Part shown: positions 1 to 8,616 of the stretch, in pieces
Position numbering within the stretch: the first letter of the stretch is position 1
How the letters are laid out: each line of letters opens with the position of its first letter
Assembly: GCA_008501825.1 (NCBI GenBank)
Contig: QQUA01000006.1
Coordinates: 661,244-725,243, forward strand
Reading direction: 5' to 3'
Source: Planctomycetota bacterium
GTDB taxonomy: Bacteria > Planctomycetota > UBA1135
DNA length: 64,000 bases
Program-made: the position numbers and the translations under genes
Notes under the pieces: generated by a model
The model's input: the letters and a program-made list of their open reading frames with translations, nothing else
Database searches by the model: none
What the model was told of the DNA's origin: nothing

Positions 1-618
1 GGTTTGGCCTTGCCACAAATCGGCCGTTGGTGGCCGGTCGATAATCGCTTGGGGAACTCCAAGGTGGCGCGACAAGGCCACCACTTGGCTCTTGTATAGA
101 TCCCCGATCGGATTGATGGCGGAAGCCATGTCGCCGAAAATGGTGCCGTAGCCGAGCAGCAACTCGGTTTTATTACTGGTACCCAAAACCAAAGCCCGCT
201 TGCGGGCGGAATAATCGTAAAGAACGATCATGCGGGTGCGGGCCATGATGTTGCCTTTGCGAAGCCGGACCGCGGCGTCCTCGGAATCGTTTAAATCACC
301 GGCCGCCGATAAGTGAGCGTCAGCCATCGGCGAAATGTCCACTTCGATGAGTTCGGCGCCGGCATTGGCCGCCGATTGCCGGGCCAAGAACAAGCTGGCC
401 GGGTCGCTTCCCCGGTATGGCATGGCTATGGCGGTGACTCGATCCTGACCGAAGGCGCGAACTGCCAGCTCCAGGACCAGGGCGGAATCGATTCCGCCGC
501 TCAAGCCTAAAACCGCATGTTGAAATCCGACTTTGGAAGCTTCTTCCCGCAAAAAGGCGGTCAAAACTCGAGTGGCCAACTCGACGTTGCAACCGGGCGG
601 CGGCGGAATTCGGCTCAC
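1..618 (-). CDS. nadE: NAD+ synthetase (partial, C-terminus beyond window)
   Basis: ATP-dependent amidation of nicotinic acid adenine dinucleotide to NAD+. Reading the minus strand from a GTG at 618-616 gives 206 codons without a stop up to the window edge. The N-type ATP-pyrophosphatase loop SGGIDS is at about residues 40-45. Further conserved blocks are the 'GTSNKTE..LGYGTIFGDMAS' region and a final PPTADLWQGQT, typical of the PSAELWPGQTDE region of NadE. The GTG overlaps the TGA of the upstream nitrilase (GTGA), so the two are translationally coupled. The pair reproduces, as two genes, the nitrilase-synthetase order of the fused glutamine-dependent enzyme. The family assignment is secure from motifs. 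The missing part is roughly the last quarter. Confidence 0.9.
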   Translation of the reverse strand, partial: MSRIPPPPGCNVELATRVLTAFLREEASKVGFQHAVLGLSGGIDSALVLELAVRAFGQDRVTAIAMPYRGSDPASLFLARQSAANAGAELIEVDISPMADAHLSAAGDLNDSEDAAVRLRKGNIMARTRMIVLYDYSARKRALVLGTSNKTELLLGYGTIFGDMASAINPIGDLYKSQVVALSRHLGVPQAIIDRPPTADLWQGQT

Positions 619-1514
619 CGGATTTGTTCTCGATCGTTTTCTTCGTTCCTTTGAGCTTGCAAGGCGTCCCGGTCGTCCAGGATTCGAGCCAATTGGCGCC
701 GAACCAAATCCGGATGGGAGTCGCGAAGCAAGGGAGTGAAGATTCGGGCGCGGCGAACCGGGTCCGATTCGATTCGGTGCAACAGCAAAGATTCAACTTC
801 CCCTTCGGCTTCCGCCAGCGGGTGACCGAATGGGCTGATGACCAAGGAGCCGCCCCAATACATGGCGCCGTCTTCGAAGCCGACCCGGTTGCAATAAAGG
901 CTCCAGCATTGATGTTGAATCGAATGTGCGGATAACAAAACCCGCCACATTCTTTGCGAAGCCAACTCGGCCGCATCGGTGTCCACTCCCCGCGCCGGCG
1001 AAGTGGAGGGGACCATTAAGACCTGGACGCCTTGTAGAAAATGCAGCCAGGCGGAAGTCGGATGCCAGGCGTCCTCGCAAATCATCAAGCCTAAATCTCC
1101 AAGGCGACTTGAAATCTTTTCGAAGCTGGTTCCGGAAGCGAAGTAACGCCCTTCTTCGAAGATGCCGTAATCCGGCAAGTGCACCTTTCGGTGGACGTGC
1201 AATATGCGGCCGCCTTCGGCGAACACCATGCTATTGAAAAACTGGTGGTCGCGACTTTCTTCGACCATGCCGAAAACCAAACTGCAATCGCTGCTGCGGG
1301 CGACCAAGTCTTGAACCCGAGGATCTTCCAAGCCCATGGCCACATCTTGGGTCAGATCCTTGAGCATATAACCGGTCAGGGACAACTCCGGAAACAACAC
1401 CAAGTCAGCCTTGGCTTCCAAGGCCCGGTCCAGCCATTGATGATGGCTTTCGAAGTTGCGTTCCAGGTTGCCCAGAGTCGGGTTGCTTTGGCACAGGGCG
1501 GCGAGGAAGTCCAT
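615..1514 (-). CDS. Carbon-nitrogen hydrolase (nitrilase), probable glutaminase partner of NadE
   Basis: A 299-residue nitrilase-superfamily protein. The Glu-Lys-Cys catalytic triad is visible as E43 in FPELSLTGY, K110 in HRKVHLPDYGIFEEGRYF and C146 in LMICEDAWHP. In fused NadE enzymes this domain releases ammonia from glutamine and channels it to the synthetase. Here it is a separate gene directly upstream of and overlapping nadE by 4 bases, so I infer the same role. The YGIFEEGRYF segment after the Lys is characteristic of the NadE-type glutaminase domain. The start is an ATG 7 bases after the end of moxR. It could instead act as an independent amidase, but the coupling argues against that. 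Confidence 0.85.
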   Translation of the reverse strand: MDFLAALCQSNPTLGNLERNFESHHQWLDRALEAKADLVLFPELSLTGYMLKDLTQDVAMGLEDPRVQDLVARSSDCSLVFGMVEESRDHQFFNSMVFAEGGRILHVHRKVHLPDYGIFEEGRYFASGTSFEKISSRLGDLGLMICEDAWHPTSAWLHFLQGVQVLMVPSTSPARGVDTDAAELASQRMWRVLLSAHSIQHQCWSLYCNRVGFEDGAMYWGGSLVISPFGHPLAEAEGEVESLLLHRIESDPVRRARIFTPLLRDSHPDLVRRQLARILDDRDALQAQRNEENDREQIR

Positions 1515-1521
1515 GCAGCAA

Positions 1522-2505
1522 TTAACGGATCGGGAAGCGTTGAGCCAGGGTTTGGATCAAAGCGTCCGGATCGGAGCCGGCAGCCCGAGCTTCGTATCGT
1601 AAGACCAAGCGATGGCGAAGGGCAGGGGCGAGGCAACGGTTCAAGTCTTGCGGGGAAACGTGAGCGCGTCCGGCCATTACCGCCAGCGCTCTTGCTCCAG
1701 CCAGGATGGCGCGTCCGGCTCGAGGACTGGCGCCGAATCGGACTTGGTCGCGGACTTCAGCCAAGGCCTCGGGATGATGCGGATGACTGGCTCGAATGAT
1801 TTGGGCCAAAGTCCGGACAAAGGGTTCGGGAACCACGATTTGCCTTACCAAGGCGAAGAGCTCATCCATGTCATCTTCCGAAAACAGAGCTTCGCCCCGT
1901 TCTCGAAAATTTTCTTCCGGAAGCATCAGGATCCTTTCCAAGGTGGATTGATCCGGCTCCCGGACCAAGAGCTGAAATTGGAAGCGATCCAGTTGAGCTT
2001 CCGGTAGGGGATAAGTGCCTTCCAATTCGATTGGATTTTGAGTCGCAGCGACGAAAAAGAGCTTACCTAGGGAGTGGCTGCGGCCGCCGGCGGTGACCTG
2101 ACGCTCCTCCATGGCTTCCAGCAAAGCGGATTGAGTTCGCGGCGTGGCGCGGTTGATTTCGTCGGCTAAAAACAAATGGCAAAACACCGGCCCGGGTAAA
2201 AACCGGAACTTTTTCTTGCCCTCGATTTCATCCAAGACTTCGCCGCCGGTAATGTCTCCGGGCATCAAATCCGGCGTGCACTGAACGCGTCCAAAATCCA
2301 GGCCCAAAAACTGCGCCATGGATCGAACCAGCATGGTCTTGCCCAAGCCTGGGGCCCCTTCGATCAAAATGTGCCCGCCGCTTAACCAAGCTGAGATGGC
2401 TAAGTCAATAGTTTCGGAATCACCGAGATAGCGTTCCGCCAGCTTTGTTTTCAACGTAGCGATGTGCTCGGCGGCTCGTTCAAGTTCCAAGGGCAAGTCT
2501 CGCAA
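1522..2505 (-). CDS. MoxR-family AAA+ ATPase
   Basis: A 327-residue AAA+ ATPase of the MoxR group, chaperone-like ATPases that usually act with VWA-domain proteins. Walker A GAPGLGKT is at residues 50-57 and Walker B LFLADEINRA at 111-120. The ATQNPIELEGTYPLPEAQLDRF sensor region and a C-terminal lid domain follow. The start is a TTG immediately after the TGA of the upstream HAD gene, in the same frame with no base between them. No ATG occurs before the P-loop, so a non-ATG start is required, or some ribosomes may continue from the upstream gene. No VWA or DUF58 partner is seen in the window. Confidence 0.85.
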   Translation of the reverse strand: MRDLPLELERAAEHIATLKTKLAERYLGDSETIDLAISAWLSGGHILIEGAPGLGKTMLVRSMAQFLGLDFGRVQCTPDLMPGDITGGEVLDEIEGKKKFRFLPGPVFCHLFLADEINRATPRTQSALLEAMEERQVTAGGRSHSLGKLFFVAATQNPIELEGTYPLPEAQLDRFQFQLLVREPDQSTLERILMLPEENFRERGEALFSEDDMDELFALVRQIVVPEPFVRTLAQIIRASHPHHPEALAEVRDQVRFGASPRAGRAILAGARALAVMAGRAHVSPQDLNRCLAPALRHRLVLRYEARAAGSDPDALIQTLAQRFPIR

Positions 2506-3228
2506 TCAAGGTTCAACGTGGGCCGGCTGATCCACCAGGGGCAATAAGGCCGATAGATCGGCGACCACCGGAACACCGTCAGGAGTGGAGCCGTTGGCGA
2601 CACCTTCACGATCCAAGAGCGCGGCTCGCAAGCCGGCGCCCAAAGCGCCGCGGACGTCCATTTCCAAGTTGTTGCCGACGTGAAGCGTTTGTTCGGCCGG
2701 AACGCCGCCACGGAAGAGGGCCCGTTCGAAAATAGCCCGATCCGGCTTTTCGGCCCGAAGCTCGGCGCTGGCAACAATGAAGTGAACGTGGTCAGCGATG
2801 CCGAGGTGGCGACAAAGTTCAGGTAGGTGTTCGGACCAGTTGGAAACGATCCCGGTGACCAAACCCAACTGGTGCAATTGGCTCAAAACGTCCAAAACTT
2901 CCGGGTAAAGTTGATAACTGGCCGGGTTTTGAAAATGATCGAGGAGTCGTTGCTGGGCCTTTCCCATAGAAGGAGGGGGAACTTGCAATTCCGCAAGAAC
3001 TTTTTGATTAAATGCCCGGAACCAGGAAAGGCTGAAGCGAAAATGACCGTCAATAGAATGAGGCAATTCCTGAAACGCCAACTCCATGGCCGTTCGACTG
3101 CTTTCCGTCTCGGCGCTACCGCCCGCGTCCATAGCAAACCTGGCGTACACCGCAGCACGGTCTTCACGTTCGTGGAATAAGGTCTTGCCGGCATCGAGGA
3201 AGACGGCGCGAATGGAAGCGTTGGCCAT
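2506..3228 (-). CDS. HAD-superfamily hydrolase
   Basis: A 240-residue haloacid-dehalogenase-like hydrolase, probably a small-molecule phosphatase. Motif I is FLDAGKTL, with nucleophile D12. The usual second Asp (DxD) is replaced by Gly, as in some HDHD3/DREG-2-like members, so catalytic activity is less certain. Motif II is GIVSNWSEH, motif III the Lys of AEKPDRAIFERAL, and motif IV HVGNNLEMDVRGALGAG. It has an all-helical cap of the HAD-IA type between motifs I and II. It is the first gene of the minus-strand HAD-MoxR-nitrilase-NadE run. The start ATG lies 96 bases from the start chosen for the divergent TPR gene. Confidence 0.8.
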   Translation of the reverse strand: MANASIRAVFLDAGKTLFHEREDRAAVYARFAMDAGGSAETESSRTAMELAFQELPHSIDGHFRFSLSWFRAFNQKVLAELQVPPPSMGKAQQRLLDHFQNPASYQLYPEVLDVLSQLHQLGLVTGIVSNWSEHLPELCRHLGIADHVHFIVASAELRAEKPDRAIFERALFRGGVPAEQTLHVGNNLEMDVRGALGAGLRAALLDREGVANGSTPDGVPVVADLSALLPLVDQPAHVEP

Positions 3229-3324
3229 GATGTGGAAGTGGGGGAAGCGAATTGTACCGCCCCCGGCTAGAATATGTCCCGGCCTCGGTTTCCCGACCTT
3301 GCCGGATTTCAGGGAGCAAAAAAC

Positions 3325-4521
3325 GTGGCATCAGGCAACTTTTCGCAGTTTTGGCGGCTGCTTTGGCCGCTGGCGGTGACTTGGCTTCCGTGTGGGTGCG
3401 GTCTCGCCGATGAACTTCCTCCCTTTTTTGGTGAGGTGGAAGGGCGAGGCGAAGCGACTGCCGGAAACCAAGAACCAGAGCAAGCCGTTGATTCGGCGGT
3501 AGCCGAGCAGTTCTCCTTTCTGCCGGTGCAATTGCATCCTCCTGCACCTAGCTGGCTGAAAATTCAAACTTACTCTGCGGCCCTGGACGCTCTGCGGATC
3601 GGTCAAGCCAGACAGGCGGCGATTACTTTGGAGCAAGCGCGGCGCGATCGTTTGCAGGATCCCGACTGGGCCGCCCTGCACGCGTGGGCGCTTTTGGAAA
3701 TGGGAGAGAGAGAGGCGGCTTTGGAGTTGGCGGTGACCAGCCAAGCCGAATTCGGAATCGCCGCCTCGGAATCGTCGGAAGGCATGGTGCTGCCCCGCCA
3801 TGAGGGCTTGGTGTTCGTGGAAGCCAACGCTCAATATTTGTTGGGCAATTTGAAAACCGCGGATCCTTTGATTCAGGAAGCTTTGGAATGGCGTCCCTCG
3901 GATCCGCTTTTGTTGCAACGGGGAGCTCGTTGCGCTCTGGCCGCTTCCGACGGCGCCCGCGCCGTCGATTTACTGGACCGTTTGGTTTTGTTGCAACCGA
4001 TTAGTCGCGATCTGAGTTTGTTGCGGGCCCGAGCCTTGAGCCAGGCGCAACGTTACGAAGCGGCGATGCAGCTTTATGACCGCCTTTTATTGGAAGATCG
4101 CAACAACCCTTCCCTTTGGAATGAAGCCGGAGTTACTGCATTCGACCATGCTTTTCAAAACAAGCAGCCGGAAGGATTCGCCAAGTCCGCGAGCTATTTT
4201 TCCCGGGCCTTGGATTTGAATCCGCAGGATGCCCGAGTGCAGTTTCACCTCGGTTGCGCTTTGGATTGGGGGGAGCGGAAATCGGAGGCGGAACAGGCCT
4301 ATCATCGGGCAATCGAATTGCGTCCCGGCTACATGGAGGCGGTGGAGAATTTGGTGGACTTGTTGGAAATGAAAGGTGACCTGGAAACCGCCCGCAAGGT
4401 CTTGACCGAGCAATTGCGCCAGCCGCTGACCGCAGAAGAATTGCAACGCACCCGGGCCCGGTTGTTGCACCTCGGGGAAAAGCCGGTGACTGCGGAAGGC
4501 CGCGGCAAGCCTTTAGAATGA
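3325..4521 (+). CDS. TPR-repeat protein, probable lipoprotein
   Basis: A tetratricopeptide-repeat protein of about 398 residues. I chose the GTG at 3325 because AGGGAG sits 8 bases upstream (3311-3316) and the resulting N-terminus is a proper export signal (FWRLLWPLAVTW) followed by LPCGCG, a plausible lipobox. An in-frame ATG at 3274 would add 17 residues without a good ribosome-binding site. At least seven TPR-like helical pairs follow, for example AREAL/LEQARRD, ARALSQAQRYEAAMQLYDRLL and ALDWGERKSEAEQAYHRAIELRPGY. It is probably a periplasmic scaffold; its partners are unknown. Confidence 0.8.
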   Translation: MASGNFSQFWRLLWPLAVTWLPCGCGLADELPPFFGEVEGRGEATAGNQEPEQAVDSAVAEQFSFLPVQLHPPAPSWLKIQTYSAALDALRIGQARQAAITLEQARRDRLQDPDWAALHAWALLEMGEREAALELAVTSQAEFGIAASESSEGMVLPRHEGLVFVEANAQYLLGNLKTADPLIQEALEWRPSDPLLLQRGARCALAASDGARAVDLLDRLVLLQPISRDLSLLRARALSQAQRYEAAMQLYDRLLLEDRNNPSLWNEAGVTAFDHAFQNKQPEGFAKSASYFSRALDLNPQDARVQFHLGCALDWGERKSEAEQAYHRAIELRPGYMEAVENLVDLLEMKGDLETARKVLTEQLRQPLTAEELQRTRARLLHLGEKPVTAEGRGKPLE

Positions 4522-4564
4522 TCCCCCCTTTGATGGCCCCCCCCTTGGACTGGCACGCACCATC

Positions 4565-4807
4565 ATGAACGACGACCTCAATCCCAACGGAAGCTTCCAA
4601 TCCCAAGACTGGTTCGACTTGCAACCGGAATTGCGCCTGGTCGAAGGCCGTTGGATCGCTTTCTCCAAGCAAGAGCATGCCTCCAGCTCTCTGCACCAAG
4701 GGGAGCGCAAGCCGACTTCCTTGGCCGAGAAAAAAGCGTGGGAAGCCGAGGCCAAGGCTGCCGAGGCCGCCGCCAAGGAAGAAGGGGACGGCGCCGACGA
4801 AAGCTGA
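4565..4807 (+). CDS. Small hypothetical protein with charged Ala/Lys/Glu tail
   Basis: An 80-residue protein I do not recognise. Its N-terminal half (SQDWFDLQPELRLVEGRWIAFSKQEH) looks folded. Its C-terminal third is a K/A/E-rich probable helix (AEKKAWEAEAKAAEAAAKEE). It starts 43 bases after the TPR gene on the same strand and could be cotranscribed. No signal peptide is seen. A real but short gene is the best reading; it could be a spurious ORF. Confidence 0.5.
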   Translation: MNDDLNPNGSFQSQDWFDLQPELRLVEGRWIAFSKQEHASSSLHQGERKPTSLAEKKAWEAEAKAAEAAAKEEGDGADES

Positions 4808-4814
4808 TTTTCGA

Positions 4815-4833
4815 CTCGGCTCCGTCAGCCGAG
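4815..4833. terminator. Short hairpin between convergent genes
   Basis: CTCGGCT / AGCCGAG form a perfect 7-bp stem with a 5-base loop, in the gap between the plus-strand small gene and the minus-strand repeat protein. There is no T-run on either strand, so termination is inferred from position only. Confidence 0.35.
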
Positions 4834-4843
4834 CCGGCCAGTT

Positions 4844-7762
4844 CTATGAGCCGGCCGGTAGGTCGTATTGGGTGGTTTCGCCGGCCAGCACTTTGATTTC
4901 TCCCGAGCGGCGATCCGGCCCGGTTTCGATGCGGTAGGTGCCCGGCTTCACGTTCTTGAATCGGTAACTGCCGTCGGGATTGGCTGGGACGCTATCCAAT
5001 TCTTTGCCGTCCTTGTCCAGCAATCGAACCATGACCAAGGTGAAGGCTTCTCCAAGATCGGGCATCTCCATGCCCAAAACCTTGCCTTGGATCGCTCCGG
5101 CGGCCTCCAAGTAAATGCTGCCGGCGTCGTGGTTTTCGATGCCGTCGTGGGGAAAGACGTCGGTTTCGTGGGCGGTGTGCGCCGTGCTTTCCACGGTGAT
5201 TTGGTACTTGCCGGCTGGAACTTCTTCAAACCGGAAGCTGCCGTCTTCGCCGGTGGTGGTTGAAGTTTGGCCGGCCTGGAAGGTCAAGGTTTCAAAAACC
5301 GGTCCGGTCGTTCCGTTGCCAAAGCTGGCGATCATGACCCCGCGGGAGCGGGAAGAAGTTTCCTGATCGCCGGTGCGAGGAATCAAATGAACCTTGGCTC
5401 CGACGACGGGGCCGGCTTCTTCCAAGACCGAACCTTGCACCTGACCATTGGCCAAAGCGATATCCACTTCTTGCCGTCCGGAGACCAAATCCCAATCCTG
5501 TTCGGTGGCCGGGCGTCCCGGAGCCGAGCGGGCTTTCAAGCGATAACTTCCCGGAGTTTTGGGAGGTAGTTCCGCCCAACCGTCAGGACCGGTGCGAACT
5601 CCCTCCGAGCCGCCGCCGAAGGAGAAAGAGGTACTGCCGTCCTCCTGCTTTTTCTTCAATTCGACCACCGCTCCGGCCAGCGGCTGTCCCATTTTCAAAA
5701 CTCGAACCCGGGGCAGGGCTTTGTCCGCCAAGATCCAAGTTTCTTTCTGAATGGTGCCGGCTTCCACCAGGGTTTCCCGCCATTCCGGACCGCCTTCCGG
5801 CGGATTGGCTGAGGAACTCGGATCCATCACGTCGAATTGCAAACCGGAACTACTATCTTCGACCCGGAAGCGATATCTGGCCGGAGCCAAGCCGGTCCAG
5901 GATGCCAGGCCCCATTCATCGGTGGACCGGATGGAGGGGCCGGCCATTTTCGGGCCGTCCACCACCGAAACTCGAACCTTGGAGCGAGGAACCGAACCTC
6001 CCAAGATGTCCACGACCTGAACTTGCAGGATCGCTTCCCGGTAGGTGGTAATCAGCTCTTCTTGTTTTTTGGCTTCGGTTCTTTGAATGGGATGGCGAAC
6101 GTTGGAGTGTCCTGCCGGCTTGGTGGTGAATTCCCAATCCCCCGGCGGCACTCCGTAGAAATATGCCTCTCCTTGAGCGTCGGTGGTGGTTCGACGGGTT
6201 CGTTTCTTCCACTCGCCTTCGATTTGGCCGCTGTCGCCGGAAAAATCGAATCTCATCACGCTTTGGCTTTGTCCGCCTTTGGGGGCCAATTGAACGTCGA
6301 TTCCGGTCAGAGCGTGGCCTTGGTCATTTACCAGGCGGCATAGCAACAAACCCTCGCCTTCGACCTGGATCTCCAAGGGATCCATGCCGCTTTCCACCTT
6401 CAATTCTTCGATGACCGCCACCCCCATGGCGGAGCTGACTTCCATTCGATACTCACCCGGGGTGAGTTCCGGTAAGTCGAATTGTCCGTTTGCGTCCGTA
6501 TTGGCGGTTGGATTCCAAAAGTAATGGCGCTGCTTTTGCTTGGCGATTTTCAGTTGGACTTCGGCATCGGCCACCGGTTGATCGGCGCTGTCGAGAACGG
6601 TTCCGGTCAAGTTGACCACCGGCTTCAATTCAACCACGGCTTGTTGGCCGGGCACCACTGCCTTGGAGAACCCGAGGCCGAATTCAGGGGCGGCGGCGCC
6701 TACCACGTAGCCCTTGCCGGCGTCCATGCCGCCCAGTTCGAAGCCGCCGTGGGGATCCACCGGCATGCCGGATTCGAGGATTCGGGAATACGTCCATTGC
6801 ATCCGGCTGAAGCCGCGACTTTCCAGTAAGACCACTTTGGCGTCGGGTATGGCCTTGCCATCGGCGTTTCGGACTTGACCTTGAACGCTGAGGCCCCGCT
6901 CCAGCCGCAAGCTCACCCGCTGGTCGAGGGGCTGGGCTTTCACCGTCTGGCTTTGGGTCAAGGGAGTCCAGCCTTGAGCGACGACCTCGAGGCGGTAGTT
7001 GCCTGGTGCGACGCCTTCGAGAAGAAAAGCTCCTTCCCGATCGGTTTTGGTGGTGCGGCCACGGTTTTCCGGCGACTCCCCACCAATGGAAACCAGGCTC
7101 AGACCGAATCCGGTTCCACCCCCTTCTTTTAGGGCTACCGTGGCTCCGGCAACCGGGTGACCGTTTGAGTCCAACACTTCGCCACCAAAGACCACCCCAC
7201 CCTCCAAGGTTAGGGCTCCCAGTTCGCGATTTTCCCCAGGAGCCAGGGGGGCCAACTGCAGGCTGCGCGGTACCCAATAGCGTCCTGAAACTTTCAGGCG
7301 AAGATCTTCACCGGAGGGAAGTTTGCGGAATCGCAGCCAACCATTGCTGCTGGGTTCAGCGCTGTAACTCTCTATCTGCTGTTGAGCGCCGGGATTGCCG
7401 AAGGGCCGGAAGTGGAATTGCCCTCTATCCTCCAGTTCGACGGTGACACTGGCGTCTTGGATCGGTTTCCCTTGAACGTCCACCAATTGGAGTGAGAGTC
7501 CGGCGGCGGCAGCTTTTCGACCGGCGACAGCCACAGGAGCCTGTTCCGAAAGGTCTTCCCTTCCGGATGAAGCAAACTCATTTCCTTCTTCTTCCAAACC
7601 GGTCTGGTCAACCGGATCGGGGTGAACGCCTTCCTCCTCGGCCCGGAGCAAATCCGGATCGCCGATGGCATAGGGATCCTGACCTGAACCGGTCGGTTGC
7701 AAGATCCAAAACATGCCCACGGCGAGCAGGAGCAAAACCAAGAAAATGGTGGTGGTTCTCAT
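4844..7762 (-). CDS. Large carboxypeptidase-regulatory-like repeat protein
   Basis: A 972-residue envelope protein. An N-terminal membrane anchor (FLVLLLLAVGMFWIL, residues 7-21) is followed by an acidic linker, then about eight to nine tandem transthyretin-like/carboxypeptidase-regulatory-like beta-sandwich repeats. The signature is recurrent: 'G.V.D..G.P..GA.V.L', then 'T...G.F.L..L.PG.Y.....A.G'. Clear copies begin near GGEVLDSNGHPVAGATV, GQVRNADGKAIPDAKV, GTVLDSADQPVADAEV and QGSVLEEAGPVVGAKV. No catalytic domain is visible. It is likely a surface or periplasmic structural or adhesion protein. A smaller protein of the same design is encoded at 43056-45230. Confidence 0.8.
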   Translation of the reverse strand: MRTTTIFLVLLLLAVGMFWILQPTGSGQDPYAIGDPDLLRAEEEGVHPDPVDQTGLEEEGNEFASSGREDLSEQAPVAVAGRKAAAAGLSLQLVDVQGKPIQDASVTVELEDRGQFHFRPFGNPGAQQQIESYSAEPSSNGWLRFRKLPSGEDLRLKVSGRYWVPRSLQLAPLAPGENRELGALTLEGGVVFGGEVLDSNGHPVAGATVALKEGGGTGFGLSLVSIGGESPENRGRTTKTDREGAFLLEGVAPGNYRLEVVAQGWTPLTQSQTVKAQPLDQRVSLRLERGLSVQGQVRNADGKAIPDAKVVLLESRGFSRMQWTYSRILESGMPVDPHGGFELGGMDAGKGYVVGAAAPEFGLGFSKAVVPGQQAVVELKPVVNLTGTVLDSADQPVADAEVQLKIAKQKQRHYFWNPTANTDANGQFDLPELTPGEYRMEVSSAMGVAVIEELKVESGMDPLEIQVEGEGLLLCRLVNDQGHALTGIDVQLAPKGGQSQSVMRFDFSGDSGQIEGEWKKRTRRTTTDAQGEAYFYGVPPGDWEFTTKPAGHSNVRHPIQRTEAKKQEELITTYREAILQVQVVDILGGSVPRSKVRVSVVDGPKMAGPSIRSTDEWGLASWTGLAPARYRFRVEDSSSGLQFDVMDPSSSANPPEGGPEWRETLVEAGTIQKETWILADKALPRVRVLKMGQPLAGAVVELKKKQEDGSTSFSFGGGSEGVRTGPDGWAELPPKTPGSYRLKARSAPGRPATEQDWDLVSGRQEVDIALANGQVQGSVLEEAGPVVGAKVHLIPRTGDQETSSRSRGVMIASFGNGTTGPVFETLTFQAGQTSTTTGEDGSFRFEEVPAGKYQITVESTAHTAHETDVFPHDGIENHDAGSIYLEAAGAIQGKVLGMEMPDLGEAFTLVMVRLLDKDGKELDSVPANPDGSYRFKNVKPGTYRIETGPDRRSGEIKVLAGETTQYDLPAGS

Positions 7763-7895
7763 GGGCTTCCGTTGAAAGGGGGGATCCCAACACTTTCGTT
7801 ACGGGGAATCGTCGCACTGTGGCTGCAAATTCCGCAAAAAGCTTGCTACATTCTTGGGCTCGACCAGAGAAGTAAGAGGGAGTTGAACCAGCCTT

Positions 7896-8540
7896 ATGGT
7901 CGCCGGTGGCATGCGTGAACGATGGCAGGCGCTGAAGCCTGAAACCCGACAACGCCTTCGAGAAACCCTTTATCACGACATGGTTTCCGAGTACGACGCC
8001 CGGTTTTTGGCGGCCTATCTGGACGACCTCCCGGTGACTTTTAGTCAGGGCTTCCGGCAGGTATTGAAGGCCTGGGCGGAGGACGAAGAAGCCCACTTCC
8101 AAACTCTTCATCGCATTAACCAGGGATTGTTCGGTGTTTCCGATCGCGACCTGGAGCGTCGAAAGCCCAATTTCAAGCCCTTGGAAACCTTGTTCGAGGA
8201 TGAGTTTTCCATTGCTTGTCTGGGTGCCTATGACGAGTGGGTCACGGTCCGGGGATATCGGAATAACCTGCCTCTATATAACCATTTAGGGGCGGAAATG
8301 AGGGCGGTGCTGCGGCGCCTGATGGCGGACGAGGCGCGCCACTACGCTGGATTTCTGGCGGTGGCTTTGGAATGCAGGGAGGGGGAAGCTCGAACCCGCC
8401 AGGTGGTGGCCCGGATCCGCCAAGCGGAAAGCGGTCTCTATCATCAAACCTTCGTGTTGGATCACGACGATCCGATTTACGGCCCGGAGTTGTTCGACCA
8501 GGGGGCGGCCAATCTGTGTCGCCAGCTCATTTCTTCCTGA
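7896..8540 (+). CDS. Ferritin-like diiron-carboxylate protein
   Basis: A 214-residue helical protein with two well-separated ExxH motifs: EEAHF near residue 70 and DEARHYAGF near 149. Glu-rich helices also occur (LFEDEFSIACLGAYDEW). This spacing matches a four-helix diiron centre as in acyl-ACP desaturases and other ferritin-like oxidoreductases. The substrate cannot be read from sequence. The start is the ATG at 7896 with GAGGGAG 13 bases upstream; the in-frame ATG at 7911 is an alternative. It is divergent from the repeat protein and shares a 133-base spacer with it. I would test for a fatty-acid or rubrerythrin-like role, but neither is shown here. Confidence 0.65.
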   Translation: MVAGGMRERWQALKPETRQRLRETLYHDMVSEYDARFLAAYLDDLPVTFSQGFRQVLKAWAEDEEAHFQTLHRINQGLFGVSDRDLERRKPNFKPLETLFEDEFSIACLGAYDEWVTVRGYRNNLPLYNHLGAEMRAVLRRLMADEARHYAGFLAVALECREGEARTRQVVARIRQAESGLYHQTFVLDHDDPIYGPELFDQGAANLCRQLISS

Positions 8541-8616
8541 TTCCGAAAAAATGGACACCGGGGACCGGGTTGAAGGGTCCTCCTAAAAGGAAGAACTGGA
8601 AAGGAGAAATTCCATC

